Of a stretch of DNA of 64,000 bases, positions 46,377-58,300 are shown piece after piece. Under the pieces are notes generated by a model. The model made no database searches. It saw only the letters and a list, made by a program, of their open reading frames with translations, and was not told the DNA's origin. Numbering within the stretch: position 1 is the stretch's first letter; every line of letters begins with the position of its first letter. The stretch comes from Lentinula raphanica. Lineage: Eukaryota > Basidiomycota > Agaricomycetes > Agaricales > Omphalotaceae. The translations under genes and the position numbers were made by a program. The stretch spans positions 248,001-312,000 of the forward strand of contig JANVFP010000011.1 of assembly GCA_027919835.1 (NCBI GenBank), read 5' to 3'.

Positions 46377-49300
46377 TCAGAAGTAATCAACATCTTCTAT
46401 ATTAAGGTTCCCTCTCTTTGCCTTGCCAGAAGTCTTTGATAATTCCTGACCAATTCCTTTGTATCCCATCTCAAATTCTACCATTGCTTCTGGTGACACC
46501 TTTATGGGCAATTGATAAACATTAGTTTGAAGAAAGTTTGCCATTTCTCTGATTACATCCCTGAGTTGAAGGTAATCACGGTGTAAATGAAAATCTGATT
46601 GTGGTTCGAGTTTTGTTTTCCATGTTGTAATTTTATTGATAACATTGCTGTCAACAGAATATAGTTAGATATATGGGTAAACATTAGCAGAAAATCTTGG
46701 GTACTTAGTCTGGGTAAGACACTTGTCCAATTTGTCTATTTGCTCAGACTTTGAGCAAAACTGAAAGTCTTTTTTTATTATATTCTTAGACTCTTGAGTA
46801 CTGATGTAGAGAAGGTCAAGAAAAACCATAATGTGTGGTAATGGCCCAAGTATCATCTTGCAGTAGAGACCAGTCTGTACAGTATTGGCCCTCTTGTATT
46901 TCATGAACCATTTATCCTGCAGCACTAGAATTTGACCTTGCTTCTTTGCCTTGCGAGAAATATATTGTTTGTATGCTTTTTGAATGATCAAGGCTTTTTG
47001 ATGCTCATTTTCTGTCCCTTTGTGAAAGATAACCCTATGCACAAGTGGAATGTCTACTTCTGGATTACTTGTTGATTTAGGAACAACCTGAGGAGCAACA
47101 TTATCCACTTGCTCATCAGCATTTGCATCCAGATCTGTGACAATAGAAGATCCTTCTTTATCTTCCATTACTGATGCAGCTGCAATTTCAGTAACACCAT
47201 CCTGTTTTGTAGTAGTTCCTGGGTTTCCTGTATAGCTCCTGTATGATGGGGCTAGTACAGGTTTGGCAGCATCAATAGAGGAAGAAGAAGAAGGACTGGT
47301 TTTGAAAATCAACTGGGGGAGGTTTTCAATATTGTCATAGACAACTACTGGGACCCCAAACGGAAAGGAATCTTTGTGAAGATTATTTCTATTCTTCACA
47401 TTGATTAATTTATCTATTGCTGCAAAATTGCTGGTTGATTGCTGCACTGCTAAAGCAATATCATCCCAAGAATGTGCTTCAATATAACTAGAAAATGATT
47501 AAGCAAGTTATAATGTCAGAAAATCAATAACTGCTCACCCTCGATATAAAGAGTTGAACTGCAGACTCAGTGCTGGAAGCTTACAAAGGGCAGTGAATTT
47601 CTCAAGGATTCTTGACCTGACATCTGAATTTTCAAAATTATAGCCAACTATTGCAATCTTTGAGATATCTGTCTGATGTAGCCATGAAAATTAACAACCT
47701 ACCAAGTGCAAGTGTGCTGCAACTATTCAAAAGGATGAGCAATAAGTAGCAGTGATAATCTCAAAACTACTTACAGTCGAGCTATAAAAATTGCACGAGC
47801 TCCATTTGGAACTTGTTTTGATGCCATAGTAACATATTCATACATTAAATAATCTATCAGTAGCATATCAGCAAAATATTGATAGAAGAATAATAGAAAC
47901 ATACCTGCAAAATATCCAGTATATATCTGAGCAAGAAGGTTTCCAACAGCATTCACTAACTTGGAAAGTTCAGAGAAACTCTTCAATCTCTCTTTGCTAA
48001 TATTGATAGGTTCTACCAACCAGCTGGATGGTAAAGTCATGTTGTGAGGTGTAAAGTCTTTGCTAGAGCAAATAGCCAAGATTATAGACTGAGATAATTT
48101 CTCTATCAAATCACATAGAAGGTGAATGTCAATAGAAATAGCATTTTCTATGATATGCCTAATTATATTGAACAAGTGAGCATTAAATCAATGAAATGAA
48201 TTGAAGGACCTTACAATAATGCAAGCATAGCATAATCTAGATAATGTGAATTTGTAGGTGAGAAATGATTCTCAATAAATACAATGAGTTCATGGACAAT
48301 GTGCCTATTGTCTATTCGCAGGAATTCTGGAGGGTCAGGTTCACTGATATAATGTCCCTGCATCAGAGTTGATTGCAATAATGTATACTGTTGATCAAAC
48401 TGCATTGCAAGTATACCAAACCGTATGAGGAAGGATAAGAAAGAATGCAGTGGTTTATACCAGCGTGAGCGGATATGATGACGTATCCACAGCTGTAGGA
48501 CTCTTTCTGCTTTGGTATATTCCTTGAAATTTTGAAATTGAGCAGAGGCTATTGTTCCAAGAATATAGCTAGATGGATACAATGCATCATACAGACGATA
48601 TAACCAAAATCTGGGCCAATTTTTTTTCAAATAGATTCTATGAAATGTATCAAGAAAACTGACCTTTCTTGAGATTTTAAATGTTTGAAAGGCTTGGGAA
48701 AAGAATATGTCTTGTATAGACAATGAACTATCAAAATTTGTTGAAGATGAATCCTGACTCTTGTGTTGTAATATAGAGCAGTGAATGATGTGTTGGATAT
48801 ATGTGCAGCATGACATGAACTTTGCCTGTGACAGTGCTGGAAAACAGCAAATGTTAGGCATGGTGTAAATGTACTGCACTGTTTGCATATATCATTCTGT
48901 TTCTCAATTTGTTCTTGTAGTCGCCTAGAAATATGACTTTGAAAATGGTACATGAAATCTGTCATGTACATTTGGAGATTCTGACCAGAGGTTGCTTTTG
49001 AATATCTCTGATGAAGATAACTACCAGCTGCCAGAACTATGTGACTATCTGAGAGTTTCTTGAGTCTAAATAGTTTGCATAAACTGATTTGATCAGTTAT
49101 ATTGTAGCCACCACCAATAATGGATATGAGAAGCTGAGAATAGTCCAGAAAGAGACTCAGCTCATCAGCCATTTCATAAACTGTTAAGTTACTGAAAGGT
49201 AGAGCAGGAGTATAATAATGATCAAGACAAAGCAGAGCTGCAGGAATATTCTCAGCTAAGAGAAACTGTTTTCCTAATTTTTTAAGAGCTGCTTGATCTT

Positions 49301-52300
49301 CATTAATGATAGATTGAAACATAACCAACTAACCAAGGGTCAATCAGTGATAGATAAATATTGTTGAAAATAAAATATTACCTCATCATGAAGATTCAGT
49401 TCTAACAAAGATTGATCAACCTTTTCTGCCAGCTCAAGGAGCTGAGAGAATTCCAAATCTTCTGCTAGATGCACTGAGGATACAGCAAAATTTAACTTCT
49501 GCCATAGACCCCCAATTATACATTCAGTTGCTCTCTGTGTAGATTTTTGGTGATTTATACTTATATCTTCAAGAAAGACATAGATAGCTTCCAATATCCT
49601 TCCTTGTGCTAAGTGGAGTTCAGCAGCTTCATGCATCTTATTATGATTAACAAGCACAGCTGCCTGAGCTATATCCATATCTTTGCTTTTGAGATAATCT
49701 AATTGTTCATCCACTGAGTTGAATAAAGAGCCTGCCTGTCTAATAACAGTAATAATCAAGCTCATGACATAAATATAAAACTACCACAACTTACTTGAGT
49801 TTTTCCTTTCGATCTTTTTCTAGAGGTAAAGATTGTGCTTGGTTGAAATAGAATAATTTTGCAACCCGAATAGTTTCATCAAATAGTTCTGGTGCTATTT
49901 CTTCTGTTTGTGCAATCTTCACAGCTTCATCATAATGGTCCACTTTTCGATAGCAATTGATAGATGCTGCAAAAAGATGGGCTTTATAATAGTTTTTGGC
50001 AGCTTGAAGATATTCATCAGCTTTGCAATAGCAGTTTGCAGACAATCTGAGTAGATCATGCATATCTTCATGTCCTGCTGTTTGTGAGCATCTATAAAAT
50101 GCTTCAGCAGCATTGCAAAATTGTTTCTTTCGCAGTCTGATATTTGACTTGTCTAAGCTGGAGTGTTCTGCTATTTCTTGAAAGTGATATGCTTCAGCAA
50201 TTGCAGCTTTTTCAAACATAAAAGCATGCTCAAAGCTGAATTTTGCTTCAGCCCATTTTTCTGCATTGAAAAACATATAACCATCTTTTGCCCAATCTTC
50301 GGGCTTAGATGAAGTTATCAGTTTGGGTATATTAGTTTCAGGTTCAATGACTTTAATCAAATTGTGATGTGTCCAATACATCTGAAATTTTTTATAAGAC
50401 AGAAAATTGATAAATAGTAAATATAACTTACATTCATTGGTTTGCTTTTCTCTGAAGAGTCAATGATCCAGATATTTTCTCGTGCTCTTGTTATAGCAAC
50501 ATACAGAAACTTGAGCTGGGAATAATTGAGCATATTACCAATCAATTATTCAATATGAACATACTTCCATACAAATACTTGTAAAACGTTGCTTATCCCT
50601 TTCAAAATCAGGTGCAGCTACTCTGGAGTGATCTTTTAGAACACTCAAAATAAGTCGCCATTGTGCAAGCTTGGCTGGGGAATCCTCAAAGAAATTGTAA
50701 AGAAGAACCTGAAAAATAAAAAATAAGTAAAAGGCAGTTTGAAGTAGTAATGATCAGATAAGCTAGCCACTTGGCTCACCGAGTATCTAACGGATATTGG
50801 ACAGCGTAATGTAATAGATATAGTGTGAGTTTGGCTGGGGCTTGGCCCCGCGCGGGTGGGACAGTGCAGTGATCAATAGTTTGCTACTGCTAATAAATTG
50901 CGCGGGCCAAGACCGGAACACTGGTCAGAAGAAACCTGTGCCTGTAGTAGTACCAAGAATGTGTACCAGGGTGGGAAGGGGGGCGATTTCGAAGACAATG
51001 TATGCGGACGAGGTGAGAGTCCTGTTGCAAAGAGTAAGCGCCCAAACAGGACTCTCACGCCTCCGTTTCGCTTATCCTCCGATAGGCTGCGCGTATCTCG
51101 GAATAAGCTAGCCACTTGGCTCACCGAGTATCTAACGGATATTGGACAGCGTAATGTAATAGATATAGTGTGAGTTTGGCTGGGGCTTGGCCCCGCGCTC
51201 CCACCCTGGACTCCGGCAAGCCTACGTCCAAATAGAGCCTAGAGCTCCCAACGGAAAGCCGGAGTTCCAGGAGGAGCGAAGGTCAGCCCCAGATAGAGCG
51301 AGAGGCTGTAGGATAGTGGAAGGATCACATTATACTTTATTTGAGGTCTGAGGAATATGTTTACTCGAAGTCTGAAATACTTTACTCAAAGTCCGAAATG
51401 TTTATACCCGAGTTACATGCAGCTATCAGGGAGTTCGATATCTTATTAGCTTTTTGATAATCGTTCATGCTACGTTTCAAGCGATTGATCTGATCAGTAT
51501 TGTATGCTTTGGACACATGAGTTGGGATGATTTCTTCGAACCGACGCCAATACAATAAGAATGCGAGTGAAGTCCAACCCCCAGTAGCTGCCACGACCTC
51601 TGGAGAGACACCTGCCAGGAGAAGTTCAACGGCGCCACCGATGCGAAAGCTGTGCCCCTGGACATTATCGAGCCCCACCTTAGCCCATATACTGCTGCAG
51701 AAGTTCAGAAATGTAGATTTGGTCATATTCTGAGGATGTCCCAGATCATCAATATAAGCGAAAAGAGAGGAGTCTTGGGGGACAGATTTGTTGACTTCGA
51801 GGTATCGTTGTAGGGCCCAGCAAGGACAGAAAATTTTGAGCGCATCTGATTGTGCAGTGCCAATGACAGTAGCACCCTGCTCTCGAGTTGTCTTTGTCCA
51901 GGGGATCTTGAATGATACCGCTCTCAATGAGCCATCTGGCTTGGAGGAGAAAATGATTGGGGTAGAGTGCAAAGCATGAAGCTTCGGGTTGAATGCCTTG
52001 ATGTTGGGAATAGTGAGCTCTCCCAAGCGCCTACAGCCCCAGAAAGCCATACTCGCTACAGCCCAAACTGCACAATGGAAAGGGTTGTCGAAGTTCAGGC
52101 CAAGATGTAGAGCAGTCATATGAGAAAGTGTAATGGGATTACGGATTGCACGACGGTGGTGGGCGCCCGCAATACGGGCACCGGCACGAGCAACTTTCAA
52201 CTCTTGGGAGTTGTCCAGAGACCATGGAGCACCATGTTGGATATGCCACGACCGGATACCTGATAACCAGCTCCTGATTGTCAGACCTGAGACCGTTCCC

Positions 52301-55300
52301 ATGTAGTGACCAATGAAGCCCAATATCAGGGTGATTGATGCGGGCATCCTGAGCGTATGCGGGATATTCTCCAGATCACAGTACTGGTGCCATCGCCGAA
52401 GTCCTGCCGCATATGTCGATTTCGTTGAGTCAGCTAAGCCTGATGCTTTGGCTGCCTCACCTTTAGTAACGACGTTGATGCCAAATTCTCGTATTCGTTC
52501 TTCCCGTAAAGATATTGAGTAAGGTGAAGACCACGCGTGGAGACGATCTTTGGCTCGAACCTGGGGTAGCAATATATCACTATTGTGCTCAGGAGTATAG
52601 GAGGGTGGAGGCGAGACCTGGTGGACTGCATTGGAGGTAGCGGTCGAGTGGGGTTTAGGCAGGGAACTGAATCGAGAGGGAGCGGAAGTGGGTAAGAATC
52701 GGGAGCTGGAAGAGGCAGGAGTTGGTAAGGATGTGGAAGCAGGTGTTGTAGTAGTTTGAGAATGCAGGGAAGGAACGTGGGCAATAGCGAAACGAGAATG
52801 AATGTGGTTTCGAGGGACAGAGCTGCGGGGACACTCTGATCTCACGCTGGCACTTGCCGGCGCTGTAATGTCAAATCTGCTAAACATAAAACATGAAAGG
52901 GTGAAGCTCATCTGGGAGCTCAAATAATTTGGGTAGCTTTTGGCCTGGTGGCCCCAAGATCCCACGCGAAATGGGGTCAGCCAGGTTATCAGCAGATTTA
53001 ACGTAACGCATATGAGGGTGGATAGAGGACGGAGCAAGAATGGAGTAACACCGAGAGACGGACATGTTGATCCAATAGTTCGGACTTCGAGCTTTACGGA
53101 CAGCGCCAATAGTGCCATTGTTGTCAGAGCGGAAAAGTAGGTGTATATCATGCACATCTTGTGTGAGGAGAAAGTATATCACCAGCTCGATTGCAACTGT
53201 CTCGAGCCAGCAAATATCACGGCCGAGGATTTTCCAGCCTTCCTTCAGTTTGAAGCCTGCCCAGAAACCTGCTATCCAGATTCCAATGCCCCAGCTCACG
53301 GAAGCATCGGCCCAGATTCCTAGATCTTGGAGAGGTCCGAGAGGTTTGAGTTGGCGGTAAATCCCGGGGCTGCTAAGAGCCTCAACCCACCATTCTATTG
53401 CCCGAGTCACGATCGTTGTTGGCCATTTACCGGTGTTATCTTCTCGTCCGTGAAAAGAGGCTGCAAAATTTGAAATGGGAGGCATGTGGGGACGACCCTC
53501 TAGATAAACGAAGGAGCAGTGAACCACTGTGCCAAAGATTGATTCCACTTCAACCAGTTTGGCTGGTTTTGAACCTTTTCCAGTGTGCTCTTCTAGAAAG
53601 AGTGTCAGGCGAAACAGGTACTTCAATCGTTTGGCCTCGGGAAGGGACACACGGTGGTTAGGGAAGTCCCATTCAAAACCGATATGGACTACCACATCCA
53701 TGAACTCCTCGTCACCCTTATCGGGGTGCCATTTAACGCCGAGTGGGGCTGAAGATTTCACAATGTCCTGTTTGTTGTAGCGATAAGAGAGGGTGAGAGC
53801 CGTGGAGTCAATCGGGGTTCGGTGGAAGAGAAAATCGTCCTCAGTTTTGGCAATCGGGCCAAAACCTTAAGCCAAGTTAGATAGAATCGCGGTATAGACG
53901 AGAAAGACCTACCTCTGCAAATCAAAATGTCTCTCGTGGCTTCTGACATCTGCGCAGAATTGCTAGAGGCTCCCGCGTAGCCGAAACAATTATTGGCATC
54001 GATATAGAATTTCCCATCAGTTCCTTGGACCACCATGTATTTACGGTGAGCTGGGTGAGTGGGTGTTTGCCAATGGAACGTCTTGATGTCCATACCACAA
54101 CCCTGAGTGCCCCTCGGAGCGATAGCCACCTGTATCGAGGTAGTTATCAGCCAAAACAACTCGAAGGCATTTCAATCAAAAGTATAATAAATCGAGTGGA
54201 AATCGAGAATCGAGAATCGGCAGGTATCGAGGATCGAGCATAAACAACTGTATCACCGACATCGTGTGATACGGGTGGATATGATATCGGGGTATCGCAT
54301 CGCGAGAGAGAGACAACTAAAATCGAGAAGGGGAGTCAGAAAAGAGACTTACCCAGTGAGCCAATTTTGACGCCATGTCAAACGTGGTGGGAAAAAGGTC
54401 CTTCTCCACAAACGAGTTGATACTCGGAAATCGAGCTCCAGATGAATCCTTCCATTCCTTGGAGAGGTTCCTGCAGACCCGCAATTTAAGTGGTTTGTCA
54501 GGTCCTTGAATCGACTCAGCCACTATAAGTGGGGAGACAACAAAGGCTCCTCCGAATAACTTCCGACAATCCTCAAATTCAATCGGGCCCAACATCCGGC
54601 CCTCTTCGATCTCGGTTTCAATGTATTCTTTGATTGCTTTGGGGTTTTTCTCTGCTGAAGGGTGATTCGGCATGATGATAGGTTCATACAAAGGAGGAAG
54701 GTGACCCAGAGGGAAACCTTTTGTGAGGTTGTCAAAAAGCAGCGGGTATCGGTGAGCGATATGGCATTCTGTGAGTGCCTCAAGAAAAGCTTCAGCGGAA
54801 TATGGTGTTGTGATTCTATAGCGGAAGTCGATGAGTTCAGAAGGGGTGCCGGGAAGCGGAGGAATGTCATGCACAGAGTTCAAGAAATCATGAAAAGGGA
54901 GAGGAGGAGCAAGACCTGGACAGGAGAATGGATCAGGCAAAGGTTCGGGAAGGGCAAGTGGCGTCGCGGTCAAGTGCGCTATGATTGCCGCCGCAAAGCG
55001 AGCATTTGTGGTTGGCGGCGCTACACTTTTTAGTCGCATTGCACCTACCCTTGATGTTGAAGAAGACACAAATCTTGGTGGACCTGTCAGGGGAATAGAG
55101 TTCGCCCCCGATACGAACCACCCAGATGAGTGGACCATGTTCCTGTCTGTGCTCGTGGAGCGTATGACCCCTCTTCCCACATCCGATGCAGCAAGGGCCG
55201 AGGGGCAATTGTCCCTTACTGCCAGATGGAAAGGGCTGGGGTAGCGCTGGACCTGTCCGATGTTTCCCTTCCTGATTCTGATAGCGCGAGGATGAAGGGA

Positions 55301-58300
55301 AAGGAGCAGGTGGAAACGGGGTGTGACCAGTTAGAGTGAGAGGATTAGCTGAGGATAAGGAAGGCTGAAGAGGAGGCGGGCGGCCATCTCTCTTGTCCAT
55401 CTTCACTGCTGTCAACACTCGTTCCCAAGCCGCGCGAAGGGTTTCGTCCTTCACCTTCTTCCCTTCCAAGACCTTGGAGCGCAGTTCTGATTCCTCTTCC
55501 CGCCAGTAAGGGTAATAGTCGAACGAACTCGCTTTGTTACGGAAGAAGTCTGCAAGGTTTTGGAGCTCGAGTACTAGAACCGATTGGGGGCCCTCTTGGA
55601 ATCGTGATGCGTGGAACAAGATGAGATTGAGCGTCGCCTCCTCCCAGAGATGCCAAGGAAGGCTGTCTGGATCCTTCACGTCCGTTTCCGACGATTTTGC
55701 TATTTGCTTCTGAGCGTCTTTGAGGCTGAATGCTTGGGATTTGTCTGGGAGTTTGTAACGGTCGAAGGTGGTGTGATATGAGAGAATGAACTTGATATTC
55801 TTCGTGGTGAAGAAGTGGAAAGGGATAGGGACCTTGTTCTTCGCGTGTAGCTTCAACTCTCTTGGGAACCGAATGGCACGAGGGTTGTCTTCATCGTCCG
55901 AGACCAGCGTCTCATCAGGCTCGAATTCCTCTACCGAGGGCTTTAGACGTTTGTTGCTTGAAGCGTCCGTGCTGTCCTCCACGTCTGTGATTAACCTCGT
56001 CAGTGGGGTCCGAATCTCCTCCTCGATAGTCCAGTCAGCCAAACCCTCTGACTTGTTCCGGTCCATCAACCAAGATATCGTATGCTGGGAGAGGAGATCT
56101 TTAACCTTGTTGAAACGGAAACGAGAACGACGTAGCCTGTGGAGTTCTCCCTCTTCTATAGACATCAGGGACTCTGAGTCCGAAGTGGGTTCTGCCTCCA
56201 AAGATTTGGCATATCGGGCGTCGTTTCGGTGTTGTACGTCCAGGTTGTACTTCAGTTGTGCCTCCAAGGACATCTTCTTCAGCCGCGCGTACTTGACCGG
56301 GTCGGAACGCGTACGGTGGGTCCTGTTCGTCGCGTCCAGAGATTCACTATGAGGGAAAGCGCCGGATCGAGTTTTCTGGCGGTTATCCTGATCCGGAGGT
56401 GGTGGATCTGGCTGGTTAGGTGTGTTGGGAGAGATATCAGGAGGGTCCCGAGAAGCAGAGGAAAGAAGAGTTTCCGTCATCACGATTTCGAAGACAATGT
56501 ATGCGGACGAGGTGAGAGTCCTGTTGCAAAGAGTAAGCGCCCAAACAGGACTCTCACGCCTCCGTTTCGCTTATCCTCCGATAGGCTGCGCGTATCTCGG
56601 AGTAAAAACAATATACATTATTGAACTCCAAGCCCTTGCTGTCAGAGATTGTCCTGTATATCATTGAGATAATTTCTAATTTCAAAATGAAGATAATGAA
56701 GCCCACATGATATGACTATGATTGTTCTCTAGTTTTGACTTGAGGTGTTTTTGAGCTGTTGTATCACGAACAAGAATACCTAAGAACATTTAAAAATAAT
56801 GATTTGAGACAAATATAAAAATAATTACACTGATGTGCACCCAGTGCAATATGATTGCTTGAATTTCCATATATAAAGTGGTTCAAAATCACAGAATCAT
56901 CCTCCCACCCAATAAAAAACAATGGCTTTGTTCCAACAACAACTCCCTTTTCAGGTGTAAGTTGATCAATTGAATTTTGCCAGAAATGTGTAATCAGTTT
57001 TATAACAGAAGAGGCACAATTTACTATTCCTGAATGTGAGCGATAATTGACTGCAAGTTGAAATGTTTGTGATTCAGTTGGTACTTGTGGAGAAGACACC
57101 AAAGCTGGATAGTGACTTTTCTGTATATTGTTTATTAAAAGCTGTAGTTAATGAAAGAAAGTGTTACCAACCTCGAGTCTCCATTGAAAAGCTTTCAGGG
57201 AATTGAAGTGAAAGGTGCTACCCATAGATATTGTCTGTGCAGTATCACCTGCCCAGAATAACCCATTGCTATTCTGGCATAACATACGCAAAACTATAAA
57301 AATTCAATATAAAGTTAATTTCTTTAACATAGAAGTAAAACATACCTTGAGTATCAATCAACAGGTTATCTTGTACTTCATCAACATATCTATCAGAAAT
57401 TATATGTAAATGAAGCAAGTTAGAATGACATGTAACTGTTCAGCTCTATTACACTTACAGATACTCAAGCCTCTGCCCTGGAATACCTTCAGATTTGAAA
57501 AAATCCAGAATTTTATGAGCTCTATATATACATATATCAGTGGTGACAGTTATTATATTATATAATTCCAAACCTATCTGCAGCATCAATATCCCCATAC
57601 TTTTTCTTTCTGTCAAGATAGGACATAAAAAGCTCATAAATATTTCTTCTGATATCTGCAAATGTTGGTTGGGTCCGTTGACTGATATTTTCATATGTAG
57701 TGCTCTTTAGAAAATGTTGACTATCTTGGACTGCTTCCTCTGATCCTTTGATAATGCCTATTACATGTTAGTCAAGTAATATCAAACAACCATGAAACCT
57801 ATTATTACCTATTATCTCACTAAAAACAAGAGATGGATCTTGAAAAAAAGAAGTCATCAAACAATTGATATTTATATTTTGATATATACTTACCAAGCTT
57901 GGCTGCAAGTGGCTGTGGAAAGTGAGGCCAATAGTCTCTCAAGAATATTTGATATGTCACAAAATGACTGCCTCGCTCTGACATCCTATCAAAAGGGTTG
58001 ATATGTCTTTTGGCATCCAATGCAGAAGCATCCTGTATATCTGCTTCTAGCATACAGCAAAGCTACAAGCAAAGTCAGAATATATTTGAATCAAAAATTA
58101 AGATACATACATCATTGAATGTGATAAACAGAGGGAAATGTTCATCATGTAATTCACTATATTTCAGGGGTAGACGTTTACTCCATCTATTATGTTGTTG
58201 ATCATTGATATGAACCAGGTTGTTTTCATCATAATAGTGGGCAGATTTCTTTTGGATCTGCTTAGCTTGAGTTTCAAGCAATTGTGGCAGAGTTTGAGAG

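Larger units (their letters stand above)
50758..56601 (-). mobile_element. Ngaro-type tyrosine-recombinase retrotransposon, complete
   Basis: It has the split direct repeats diagnostic of Ngaro elements. Read on the minus strand: A1 (56601-56483), coding region, B1 (51198-51103), A2 (51102-50984), a 130-bp spacer, B2 (50853-50758). A1 and A2 are both 119 bp; B1 and B2 are both 96 bp; pairs look identical. It encodes Gag, RT/RNase H and a tyrosine recombinase, with no integrase and no target duplication, as expected. It lies in an intron (56616-50709) of the giant helicase in the same orientation; without it the intron would be 64 nt. The ORFs appear intact. Confidence 0.93.

Noticed and set aside
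52912..53157. Upstream extension of the tyrosine recombinase frame
   Set aside because: This part overlaps RNase H in another frame; the in-frame ATG at 52911 is the better start.
55786..56352. Plus-strand frame of 188 codons opposite the Ngaro Gag
   Set aside because: Mirror of the Gag frame on the minus strand, with no support of its own.
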